From JAZDMK01 sp043800975 (GTDB lineage Bacteria; Bacteroidota; Bacteroidia; Bacteroidales; JAHJDW01), in assembly GCA_043800975.1 (NCBI GenBank), contig JAZDMK010000264.1, positions 1 to 35,706 on the forward strand: 35,706 bases of DNA. The letters run 5' to 3'. A program made the translations under genes and the position numbers. The notes below the pieces were generated by a model. It made no database searches. It was not told the DNA's origin and saw only the letters and a list, made by a program, of their open reading frames with translations. The first letter of the stretch is position 1. The number at the start of each line of letters is the position of its first letter. This document shows, one piece after another, positions 1 through 7,526 of the stretch.

Positions 1-266
1 AGCCGCTCTTTATCGAAATCATTTCCATCAATAAAAGAAAGTTTGCTTGCTTTATGATCAGTTTCTTCAATTCCATAAATTAAAATTCCACCATCAGAGT
101 TTGCAAAAGCACTAATGTCTTTTGCAATCTCATTCTTTGTCTTATCATCCTTATTAAGAGCATCACCCCTTTTAAATTCAAGATGCGTGGACTCTTCTGC
201 ATTAGAAGAGATAAGATTGTCTATATCCTTTTGAGTGAATATTTTTTTTAAAAATTCTTCCATCAT
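1..266 (-). CDS. AlbA_2 / Schlafen-like domain protein, N-terminal part only
   Basis: The frame is open from an ATG at 266 to the window edge, giving 88 residues of a longer protein. Visible motifs are a glutamate followed by LEFKRGD near residue 30 and, later, AFANSDGGILIYGIEE. This is the usual pattern of the AlbA_2 (Schlafen AlbA_2, formerly AAA_4) putative nucleic-acid-binding domain, which often heads regulator or defence proteins with a variable C-terminus. The ATG overlaps the stop of the upstream membrane-protein gene as ATGA, so the two are probably translationally coupled. A second in-frame ATG follows immediately (263-261). The C-terminus, and therefore the full function, lies outside the window. 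Family call is fairly sure; function is not. Confidence 0.8.
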   Translation of the reverse strand, partial: MMEEFLKKIFTQKDIDNLISSNAEESTHLEFKRGDALNKDDKTKNEIAKDISAFANSDGGILIYGIEETDHKASKLSFIDGNDFDKER

Positions 267-805
267 TTTTTTATTTCACCTGCATCATCTAATAAAATAG
301 TATGGTTACTGCCGTTTATTCTAATGGTTCTTTTAAAATAGTATTTATGAATTGAATCTGACAAAGAAAAGTACTCAATTGACAAAGTAAATTCTTGGAT
401 TAGTTGATTAATGTCGACTCTTTCTATATGAAATCTATCTGATGTGAAATGTAGCACTTGCCCCGGAAAAAGAGCTATATGAACCCCTACATTACTTATT
501 TCATCTTGATGTTGAACAGAAGCAATATACTTTAATGGTACTTTTCCGACATTAATAATATTAAACTTAACTTGAAAAAATGTAGTAAACGGTAATTGAT
601 GATCTGGATTTCGTGGGTCAACATCAGTAAAAATTTCAAATGTTCTATCAATTGTTGCATACGGCGCAAAACTGTATTCAAATTCTTTAGAAACAATTTT
701 TGTCATTTTAGCTGTTGAATAGGCATAAAATATAGTTACTCCAACTAAGACAACAGTTGCGATGGCTTGAATAATGGCAGATATGATTAAAACATCTTCA
801 GACAT
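263..805 (-). CDS. Hypothetical membrane-anchored protein, 180 aa
   Basis: Not a family I recognise. One strongly hydrophobic segment at about residues 5-28 is followed by a short polar linker and a soluble domain of about 140 residues with alternating beta-strand-like stretches (FFQVKFNIINVGKVPLKYIASVQ is typical; positions about 76-98). This is a single-pass anchor with a cytosolic or periplasmic beta-rich domain. The start is the ATG at 805. The stop overlaps the next gene's ATG by 4 nt, and the upstream membrane-protein gene ends 23 nt before this start, so the three are likely co-transcribed. Base composition is clearly AT-richer than the metabolic genes of the window, in line with acquired DNA. 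A role as membrane partner of the AlbA_2 protein is inference only. Confidence 0.75.
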   Translation of the reverse strand: MSEDVLIISAIIQAIATVVLVGVTIFYAYSTAKMTKIVSKEFEYSFAPYATIDRTFEIFTDVDPRNPDHQLPFTTFFQVKFNIINVGKVPLKYIASVQHQDEISNVGVHIALFPGQVLHFTSDRFHIERVDINQLIQEFTLSIEYFSLSDSIHKYYFKRTIRINGSNHTILLDDAGEIKK

Positions 806-828
806 AGAATTTATTTTAAATATTCATT

Positions 829-1638
829 TTAGGCCTTTGAAATAATTAATTTCCAACGAGTTCCTGTTGTTGAAGGCATTTCAGCTACAGAACTCCACTT
901 GATGAACTCATAAATAAAAACTCCATAAACATTATGTTCACCTTTAAACTCAAACTTATAATAACCTTCATTTTTTTCTATTAACTTCCCAAATCTTAAT
1001 AAAGTATCAAATACATTCGCGTGTTTTTTTTCTAAAATCGTATCAAATCGAGAGAAGAAGGGTGGATTGGATTTGGAATCGAAATGTATTTCAGCTTTTA
1101 TAAATAATTGTGATTCTTCATATTTCCAAGGGCTCCCGTTTTCAGAAAAATTATAAAAATCATAACAAAAATCCGCACAATCATTAATACCCTGCCCCCC
1201 TTGATAAAAATTTATACGTATAATATCTTCTGGTTGATTGTTTCCTAATTCAACACGCATAGATGAGATGTCAAAACTTACATGTTTATAATGCAGGTTA
1301 AAAAACTGTTTTATTGATCTAAATATTAATGGAGGCGTAATTTTCTTTAATCTCTCAGTTCTCCTTTCAACATATTGGACATATAGTATAAAGATTAAAA
1401 TACCAAACGCCAGCAAAGATATAATTACTATTCTTAAAGACTGTTTGTAATTTATTTCGTTAGCCTCAAAAACATATATTAATGTAAGAAAAATTAGGCT
1501 CAATAAAGAAACATGAAATGCAAAAACAAGATAATTTCTCTCTACTTTTTTAAAGTAATAAATAAACGCAATTGTTGAACTAATAAACGCAAGATATAGA
1601 ATAAGTTCATAATTATTTAAAAACAGTAACTTCATCAT
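829..1638 (-). CDS. Hypothetical multi-pass membrane protein, 269 aa
   Basis: No family recognised. The first third holds three likely transmembrane helices (about residues 10-29, 38-56 and 70-88). A positively charged stretch (VERRTERLKK) follows, and then a soluble C-terminal domain of about 170 residues. By the positive-inside rule that domain is probably cytoplasmic. Two adjacent ATGs (1638 and 1635) could start the protein. The gene begins 15 nt after the stop of the restriction-modification gene and ends 23 nt before the next membrane protein, so it fits a single transcript. It is AT-rich like its downstream neighbour. An orphan pair of membrane proteins beside a restriction enzyme and an AlbA_2 gene suggests a defence-island setting; function is unknown. 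Confidence 0.75.
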   Translation of the reverse strand: MMKLLFLNNYELILYLAFISSTIAFIYYFKKVERNYLVFAFHVSLLSLIFLTLIYVFEANEINYKQSLRIVIISLLAFGILIFILYVQYVERRTERLKKITPPLIFRSIKQFFNLHYKHVSFDISSMRVELGNNQPEDIIRINFYQGGQGINDCADFCYDFYNFSENGSPWKYEESQLFIKAEIHFDSKSNPPFFSRFDTILEKKHANVFDTLLRFGKLIEKNEGYYKFEFKGEHNVYGVFIYEFIKWSSVAEMPSTTGTRWKLIISKA

Positions 1639-1653
1639 GGGAAAAATAATTTT

Positions 1654-4600
1654 TTAGTAATTAATAGTTATTCTATCAATCTCCCCCATTATCCTTTCCG
1701 TTTCATGTAGCGCAACAATGATCTTCTGATAATGCCGGATATCATCGATGGTTAGCGTGCGGCCCTTGCGGTCTTTAAGCCACTTTTGGGCGGGCTGGTA
1801 GCCGCCGATGTAGAAGTTCCATGCTGCTTCGGGCACTTTATCAAAATACTGTTCATCGCTAATGAAAACTTTGCCGTTATCGAAACGAATTTTATCTACT
1901 GTGTTTGTTCCACCCACCGGGTAGGTAGTAATACAACGTTCGACCACTTCGCTTTCCAATAAATGAATCTGCCGCAATTCTCCACCCAGACTGACAAGTT
2001 GCCAGAATGTTTCTTTGTTTTCGGGATAGGGCACACGCGGAAAATCAATTTTTAAAAATTCTTTGTATTTCTCCCGGTAGCTTGGGCTGTGCAGCACAGC
2101 GTAGATGTAATCCAGAAGATCGATGGGAGAGAATGTACCAGCGGATGCTGAGCCTGTCGAAGCATCTTTTTCATTCACAAACTGCATACCCAGCTTTTCT
2201 GCAATTTGATTAACGATTTCAGCTTTTAGGTTTGGGGTTCTTTCTGGTGCTTGACCAATGCTTTGCTGGGTGGTTGTTTCTGGATAGAGGTATAGGGGGA
2301 AGACGTTTGCATTATCTAAGGAAGATATGACGCTTTTGTCAGTAATAGTTTTAGTAAGAAAGTAATTATGAAATTCAACATTTCTGCCAAGTCTTACGCA
2401 TATAAAATTGAAGTTTTCTCGGTTTAAAACATGAGAAGTTATTTTTGGTTGAGGACTTGAATATAAGCCTCTAGAATTACCCGTATAAAGAGTATATCGG
2501 GTATCAAATGGTCTGTATGAAACTTGTTGAAGTTTTGATTCATCGCTATTTTCTAATGCATCATTTTTTGCGGTTTTGTATGTCCAATCACGAGCATCAT
2601 GTAATCTACAATATTTTAATCTCCACTTAATTTCATCAAGATTTAATAATTCGGAAATTTTAGTTTGCACCTCTGATTTTGAAAAAGAAATATTCAAATT
2701 GTCATTTGCAGTTACAAATCCCATTGAGTTAATTTTAAACAATTCAATCAATCCAAATCCTTGGTTGTATGCTGACATTTGCAAATCGTTTTTTGGAACA
2801 AAAAACAAATTCGGTTTTTCTGGTTTTAAACATTGAAATTTAATCGATCTTAGAGAGTTATTATGTAGGAAATCATATTTAAATTCCCTTTTGCCAAACA
2901 AATCATAATGATATATTTTGCCTAATTCATTAGCTTTTTTCTTTCCAGTTTTTACAAATACGGTTATGGCAACTCCTTGCATAATATCAAATACATTTTG
3001 ATCAATTGAGCCATCAAGTGCTGTTTCTTTTTTGGTGCTGTTTCCGTGCAAATCAATTGTATAGATTTTATCATACGTTTTAAGAAGATTCCAACGCATA
3101 CCTCTGAACGTGGGATTGTCTAAAAATCCATGAGGGTTTATAAAAGCCAACACACCTGAGCCGTTCTTTGCAATAAAATGTTGGCCAAACCTGATAAATT
3201 TTACATAGTCATCATTCAGCCAATGCTTGCGTTCGTTGAAATGAACACCATCCACATATTTATAATCCTCAATCAGGTTTGATATCCATTCACCATTGTT
3301 GGATGAAATACCGCTGTATGGAGGATTCCCCAGCACAACCATCACCGGAGTATCTCTTTTAATTTTGTTGGCTTCGTTGGCTTCGGAGCTTAGCCAGCCT
3401 GCAAACAGGGTTCCTGTATCTTTGTGGTATTCTTCCAGCGAATTGGTTAAAAATATTTTGAATCGCTGATCGTAGGAAGACTTATAACCCGTTTCAGCCA
3501 GCAACATATCGAGCTTCAGATGCGCCATGGCATAAGAAGCCATTAATAATTCAAATCCGTTCAGGCGGGGTATCAGATGATCGTCCACATACTGGCTCCA
3601 GATTCCCTGCTGCCCTTCAAACTTAGTGTATATCTGCCGGACTACTTCACTCAAAAACGTACCTGTACCGCAAGCCGGATCGAGTAATTGTACTTTTAGC
3701 ACCTCTTGTTCTACAAGGTTTTTCACACCCTGCACCGGCGTTTTGATTTTAATTTTACTGCTGTCAGCCAGCCCGTCTTTCAATCCGAATTCGGTTTTCA
3801 AAATATCATCTACAGCCCGCACAATAAAATTTACAACGGGTTGCGGAGTGTACCAAACGCCCCGGCTCTTGCGCAATGCGGGGTCGTATTCGCTCAGGAA
3901 AGTTTCATAAAAATGAATTACGGGATCGCGCTGCTGTGTGCTGCGGCCAAAGTCGGCCAGCAATTCCGAAATGTTTGTTGCACGGAAAATATCGGCCAGA
4001 TCATCCACAATCCATTTTATTCTGTCGTCTAAGTCATATCCGGCAACGTATTGAAACAGTTTCCGCAAAAATGGATTTGTTTTCGGAATCAATTCCGCTG
4101 CTTCCTGACGTGAAAATGTATCGAGATGCGGATCGTGCAAACGTGCGGCAAACATGCCGTATGCTATGGTCTGCGAATAAATATCGGCAAACGATTTGGG
4201 CGTAATATCGTGTATCAACACCTCTTTAAAGGTGTTCATTTGTTCTTTCAGATTTAAGTTGGCCTGCTCGTTTACCTGAGAACTTGTTTCTTCAATAGTC
4301 AATGCTTTTTCAATAGCCAGTGCCATCAATTTAGCTTTTCCAGCCATCATGCGTGCCAGTTTCTGCGCCGATTTGATTGTCTGTCCCTGATGGCTCAGAA
4401 AATCTGAGATCATGGCATCAAATTCGGCAAAGCCTTCGGGAACGGCTACAATATTCTTCCCATCTGAGCGGGCAATACGTACACTCATTTTCAATTCACC
4501 TTCGCGGAAAAGACGGAATTGCAGATAATCGGTAATAATCAGATTGGGGAGCGAAGCTTTGTACCGGTCGAACTGTTCTTTGTATTGTTTGTTATCCAGA

Positions 4601-4824
4601 TCGGCATCAATATCCTTTGCTTCAATGTAGCCAACCGGAATGTTTTTCTTGGTAACAATATAGTCGGGCGCACCGCAGGCCACGCGTTGGGGCTCATTTG
4701 TTACCAGCATGCCGGCAGCAAGGCTTTCAATCAACCCTTGCAGATCGCCTCTGTATGTATGTTCGGTGGCAATGCCAGTGCGAAAACGGGCGTTTATTTT
4801 GGAGACATATTCGGCGAGGGTCAT
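1654..4824 (-). CDS. Single-polypeptide type IIG / type ISP-like restriction-modification enzyme, 1056 aa
   Basis: A combined endonuclease and adenine-N6 methyltransferase. Near the N-terminus a PD-(D/E)xK nuclease signature is visible: D54 in GAPDY and E68-A-K70 in GYIEAKD. A helical connector follows (about 140-300). Then comes a gamma-class N6 methyltransferase with motif I DPACGTGTF (382-390, SAM binding) and catalytic motif IV NPPY (500-503). A target-recognition region (about 560-850) follows. The end (about 985-1050, with WNFYIGGYQPAQKWLKDRKG) matches the type ISP C-terminal specificity domain. No helicase motifs are present, unlike the roughly 1,600-residue LlaBIII-type ISP enzymes, so the layout is nearer to MmeI-like type IIG/IIL enzymes. 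The frame is intact and all key residues are present. A weak promoter-like element (TAATTTTG) lies at 4870-4863. The specificity part is AT-rich relative to the rest, and a palindromic repeat is inserted in frame at about residue 890. Confidence 0.93.
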   Translation of the reverse strand: MTLAEYVSKINARFRTGIATEHTYRGDLQGLIESLAAGMLVTNEPQRVACGAPDYIVTKKNIPVGYIEAKDIDADLDNKQYKEQFDRYKASLPNLIITDYLQFRLFREGELKMSVRIARSDGKNIVAVPEGFAEFDAMISDFLSHQGQTIKSAQKLARMMAGKAKLMALAIEKALTIEETSSQVNEQANLNLKEQMNTFKEVLIHDITPKSFADIYSQTIAYGMFAARLHDPHLDTFSRQEAAELIPKTNPFLRKLFQYVAGYDLDDRIKWIVDDLADIFRATNISELLADFGRSTQQRDPVIHFYETFLSEYDPALRKSRGVWYTPQPVVNFIVRAVDDILKTEFGLKDGLADSSKIKIKTPVQGVKNLVEQEVLKVQLLDPACGTGTFLSEVVRQIYTKFEGQQGIWSQYVDDHLIPRLNGFELLMASYAMAHLKLDMLLAETGYKSSYDQRFKIFLTNSLEEYHKDTGTLFAGWLSSEANEANKIKRDTPVMVVLGNPPYSGISSNNGEWISNLIEDYKYVDGVHFNERKHWLNDDYVKFIRFGQHFIAKNGSGVLAFINPHGFLDNPTFRGMRWNLLKTYDKIYTIDLHGNSTKKETALDGSIDQNVFDIMQGVAITVFVKTGKKKANELGKIYHYDLFGKREFKYDFLHNNSLRSIKFQCLKPEKPNLFFVPKNDLQMSAYNQGFGLIELFKINSMGFVTANDNLNISFSKSEVQTKISELLNLDEIKWRLKYCRLHDARDWTYKTAKNDALENSDESKLQQVSYRPFDTRYTLYTGNSRGLYSSPQPKITSHVLNRENFNFICVRLGRNVEFHNYFLTKTITDKSVISSLDNANVFPLYLYPETTTQQSIGQAPERTPNLKAEIVNQIAEKLGMQFVNEKDASTGSASAGTFSPIDLLDYIYAVLHSPSYREKYKEFLKIDFPRVPYPENKETFWQLVSLGGELRQIHLLESEVVERCITTYPVGGTNTVDKIRFDNGKVFISDEQYFDKVPEAAWNFYIGGYQPAQKWLKDRKGRTLTIDDIRHYQKIIVALHETERIMGEIDRITINY
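2137..2166. repeat. Short palindromic REP-like element inside the restriction-modification ORF
   Basis: The arms GATGCT (2144-2149) and AGCATC (2161-2166) flank GAGCCTGTCGA. From general knowledge, the core TGAGCCTGTCGAA is a very common dispersed intergenic palindrome in many bacterial genomes. Read on the minus strand it is in frame and encodes ASTGSASAG, a low-complexity linker between the end of the target-recognition region (NEKD) and the next conserved helix (FSPIDLLDYIY). The enzyme therefore appears to have tolerated insertion of a mobile small repeat at a domain boundary. Confidence 0.65.
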
Positions 4825-4916
4825 GGGGCAAATGCAGAAATAACTTAATGATTCATTGTTTTCAAAATTAACAAATTTTGAGTAAATAACCGTGTTGACA
4901 ATCGAAATATGTAACC

Positions 4917-5729
4917 TTAGTCAAACAAACTCAGCTGCCTTTGTATTGGCGGATAAAACACCCCAATAATCATAAATGGATTTTTGGACCTGTTATGATA
5001 CGCCAGCGTTGTGCCCAGAAAAAAATACAAATCCTTCTTTTTAGTAAACAAATCAAAATATTTTTTTCTCACATCATCTATTGCTTTCTGTTCATCTCGG
5101 TGTTTGGCAAGGCAATTCCAGTACAATTGTCCAATTTCCCAGTCTTCAATCATCAGGGTGCTTTCTTTCCCTCTGCAGTCAACAAAAGTAAAAGTGAATT
5201 TATACGGTAATTTCTGAACAACCTCTGATGTTTCGCGGGTGGTTCTTTCAAAAAGATTCAGCTGGTTTAGCTTTTCAAGTTTTGCTCTGTCCCATTCCCT
5301 GTCTGTTTCAATAGCAGAAAAGTTAAGTATTTGGGCTGGTTTGAAAACAGCCAGAGAGGTATGGTTTTCAGGATTTTTCGCAGATTCAATCAGCGCTTCC
5401 ATGTCGATGTGAACATTCTGCAGGCAAGTTCTTTTCCGTTGTTCCCAATCGTTTTCGGTGCCCAGATGTTCAACTATTCTTATTTCTGTATCATGTAATG
5501 CAGGTCGAAATGACTCGGGGCGGAAATCGCCTTCATTTTTTACAATATCCATTTCAATAAAATCAAACTTTTTATATTGCTCATGAAATGGTTTTTTTCG
5601 AAAGGGTACCGGATAAATCCTTATCCAGCTTCCATCTTCGCGAATACCCGCCGTGCATACTGATTCCTCATGTTTTCCGGAAAGGGTGGGGTACGTTTTT
5701 ACAGTAATCAGAACACGGGTTAAAGCCAT
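4917..5729 (-). CDS. Conserved hypothetical protein paired with the DUF488 protein; C-terminal beta-clamp motif
   Basis: A soluble protein of 270 aa with no signal peptide or membrane segment. The N-terminus (RVLITVKTYPTLSGKHEE) looks like a beta strand and loop, followed by CTAGIREDGSWIRIYPVPFR. I do not recognise a named domain. The last residues, 265-269, are QLSLF followed by a final Asp: the textbook consensus (QL[S/D]LF) by which bacterial proteins dock on the DNA polymerase III beta sliding clamp, here on a free C-terminus. The start is an ATG at 5729, one nucleotide after the stop of the DUF488 gene, so the two are almost certainly one operon. The genomic setting next to a restriction enzyme suggests a DNA-linked or defence role; that is inference. 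Confidence 0.8.
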   Translation of the reverse strand: MALTRVLITVKTYPTLSGKHEESVCTAGIREDGSWIRIYPVPFRKKPFHEQYKKFDFIEMDIVKNEGDFRPESFRPALHDTEIRIVEHLGTENDWEQRKRTCLQNVHIDMEALIESAKNPENHTSLAVFKPAQILNFSAIETDREWDRAKLEKLNQLNLFERTTRETSEVVQKLPYKFTFTFVDCRGKESTLMIEDWEIGQLYWNCLAKHRDEQKAIDDVRKKYFDLFTKKKDLYFFLGTTLAYHNRSKNPFMIIGVFYPPIQRQLSLFD

Positions 5730-5730
5730 A

Positions 5731-6615
5731 TCAGATATGCTTTACGATATAGTTAAATCCCTTCAGCTTTTCGATTGATTCTGCCAGATGCTTCCTGTGG
5801 CACTGATTAATATTCGCTTCAAAACAGGTTAATGCAATCCGTTTATGTTCTTTCAGCAGAGTTAAAATCCGTAATTGTGTCTCTTTTGTTTTTGCCAGAC
5901 TATTTTTACGATAGGCCGCAAATAAATTATCATAATCTTCCTGAGAATTCAGCTCCTGACGTTTATCCGACTGTATGCCCACTTCAGGAAAATGGATGTA
6001 CTGAATTCCCAAGCCGGAGCAAAATCGTATTAATTGGTTTTTATTAAAACCATATTTCATACTTAATGGATTGCTGCGCACATCAACTAAAATCTTTATG
6101 TCGTTTTTTATCAACCTGATCAAATATTCTTCGAGCGAAATCCCTTCGTAACCGATAGTAAATAATAGCGTATCTTCATTGTGCGGTTTTGCATCTTTTA
6201 CTTTTTTTAGTTCAGATGCAGTCAGAATCTTTTCTGCTACTTCGCTATTTATCGCATATAAAGGGAAATTCAGATAAGTATGCCTTATCAAAGCTGTGGT
6301 GTTCATTTTGCCATAATCGGCTTTTACTTTAAGCAATGAATTTCTGTCTGTACTGCTTATCTGGTTTAAGTAATCCGATTTATCTTCTTTTGTAAAATGC
6401 TTTTCATCTTCTGAAAGAAATCCTTTTTCAACCATTACTGTCAAATCAGCATTTGCTGAATAAGAATAGCATCCGAATTTATAGGGGATAAAATCGTAAA
6501 CCGGTTTTTCCTGCTTTTGGGAAAATAGAAATAACAGTTTCTGGAGCTGGATTTTATCCAGTTGACCGTCGAAAGTTTGCAGTAATGCGAGGATAATTTT
6601 GCGGCGGTAGTACAT
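5731..6615 (-). CDS. DUF488 domain protein with Panacea/SocA-like N-terminal domain, 294 aa
   Basis: Two parts are visible. Residues about 1-100 (KIQLQKLLFLF, then FIPYKFGCYS) resemble the Panacea/DUF4065 (SocA-like) domain known from hyper-promiscuous antitoxins. Residues about 150-294 are a DUF488 domain with its usual landmarks: TIGYEG (153-158), DVRSNPLS (178-185), CFE (264-266) and CHR (272-274). The conserved Cys and His residues are intact. DUF488 has no firmly established activity. The gene is followed after 1 nt by the clamp-motif protein. A promoter-like TACTTTTG ends only about 5 nt upstream of the ATG, so the transcript may be leaderless. The Panacea assignment rests on pattern resemblance and is less certain than DUF488. 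Confidence 0.85.
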   Translation of the reverse strand: MYYRRKIILALLQTFDGQLDKIQLQKLLFLFSQKQEKPVYDFIPYKFGCYSYSANADLTVMVEKGFLSEDEKHFTKEDKSDYLNQISSTDRNSLLKVKADYGKMNTTALIRHTYLNFPLYAINSEVAEKILTASELKKVKDAKPHNEDTLLFTIGYEGISLEEYLIRLIKNDIKILVDVRSNPLSMKYGFNKNQLIRFCSGLGIQYIHFPEVGIQSDKRQELNSQEDYDNLFAAYRKNSLAKTKETQLRILTLLKEHKRIALTCFEANINQCHRKHLAESIEKLKGFNYIVKHI

Positions 6616-6619
6616 AAGT

Positions 6620-6654
6620 CAAAAGTAGTATAATTTACTTCTGTAATTTTCCAA
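6620..6654 (-). promoter_or_regulatory. Probable promoter of the DUF488 operon
   Basis: On the minus strand TACTTTTG (6627-6620) matches the Bacteroidota -7 consensus TAnnTTTG. A TTGG (6654-6651) lies 23 nt upstream as a possible -33 element. The start codon begins at 6615, so predicted transcription starts at or next to the ATG. The -33 element is imperfect. Confidence 0.45.
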
Positions 6655-6733
6655 TGGGGAACTTTTTTTAATACACTGATTGTTGAAAAATTAATTCGCA
6701 TCACCTTCCCGCTCTCCCGCATCACCCTCCGGC

Positions 6734-7335
6734 AATTCCCGTCTCCCGTCTTCGGTCTTCTGTCCACCTTCCGCATAACAAAAATCCAACTCATTAGCTC
6801 ACTAACTCACCATCTCACAAGATAAATCCCCTTCCCGCTCACCCGCATCACCCTACAGCAGTTCCCGTCTCCCGTCTTCGGTCTTCTGTCCACCTTCCGC
6901 ATAGCAAAAATCACTTTCCCGTCAATTCTCATAAACCTACGGCAATTCCCGTCTCCCGTCTTCGGTCTTCTGTCCACCTTCCGCATAGCAAAAATCACTT
7001 TCCCGCTCTTTCACATAGTACTCCGCTTAAGAAAAAACAGACTCACAAGTTCGCTAATTCTCCAATTCGCCAGTTAAATCACTTTCCCGGTCTTTCACAT
7101 AGTACTCAGCATAATTCGCATCACCCTACAGCAGTTCCCGTCTCCCGTCTTCGGTCTTCTGTCCACCTTCCGCATAGCAAAAATCACTTTCCCGTCAATT
7201 CTCATAAACCTACGGCAATTCCGGTCTTCAGTCTGCGGTCTTCGGACCTCCTTCCGCATAGCAAAAATGACTTTCCCGATCTTTTGCACGGAACTCCGCT
7301 TAATTCGCATCACCCTACAGCAGTTCCCGTCTCCC
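6734..7335. repeat. Cluster of imperfect direct repeats filling the 6616-7526 gene-free interval
   Basis: A core of about 45-65 nt containing TCCCGTCTTCGGTCTTCTGT and then CCGCATAGCAAAAATCACTT recurs at about 6734, 6861, 6944, 7133, 7214 (diverged) and 7322 (cut short). Neighbouring copies lie 126, 84, 189, 84 and 105 nt apart. A higher-order block is duplicated: 6844-7030 matches 7117-7302 almost throughout, and a third copy begins at 7306. Low-complexity stretches rich in CTCACTAACTCAC-type runs sit between copies (6787-6818, 7041-7075). The interval holds no credible gene: the short frames in it only translate the repeat (MRKVDRRPKTGDGNC). From 7336 to the terminator at 7473 I see only a short GC-rich palindrome. 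Confidence 0.85.
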
Positions 7336-7384
7336 ATGCCCTGCTGATTAGAAGGTGTGTTTCACTGACAATAATCTTTGCGTC

Positions 7385-7400
7385 CTCCGCCGCGGCGGAG
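7385..7400. repeat. 16-bp perfect palindrome, CTCCGCCGCGGCGGAG
   Basis: A fully self-complementary 16-mer of pure GC character apart from one A/T pair lies within AT-rich intergenic DNA. It is flanked by CTTTGCGTC and CGCCTCTGCGTGC, which resembles dispersed intergenic repeats seen in other Bacteroidota genomes (general knowledge). It could be a protein-binding site or a remnant of such a repeat. Confidence 0.55.
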
Positions 7401-7472
7401 CGCCTCTGCGTGCAATAGAAAACATTAAAGCATTAACCAGTCGTCGCCTTTGTTCCCATGTGATTAAAAAGT

Positions 7473-7505
7473 AAAAAAAAAAGACCCCATCCCTGGGGCC
7501 TTTTC
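7473..7505 (-). terminator. Rho-independent terminator of the T9SS repeat-protein gene
   Basis: The minus strand reads AAGGCCCC, AGGGAT, GGGGTCTT, then a long T run. It is an 8-bp stem with one G-T wobble and a 6-nt loop, 22 nt after the stop codon. The plus strand also has a T-rich tail, so it may work both ways. Confidence 0.85.
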
Positions 7506-7526
7506 TTTTTCGATATGTAAGAAAAA

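Noticed and set aside
6734..7335. Repeat cluster as a CRISPR array
   Set aside because: Repeats are long and imperfect, spacing is irregular, intervening sequence is itself repeated, and no cas gene is present.
6441..7337. Short open frames (6441-6794, 6807-6998, 7095-7337) giving similar peptides with MRKVDRRPKTGDGNC
   Set aside because: They only translate the direct repeats, share no start context, and overlap the DUF488 gene in one case; no sign of protein selection.
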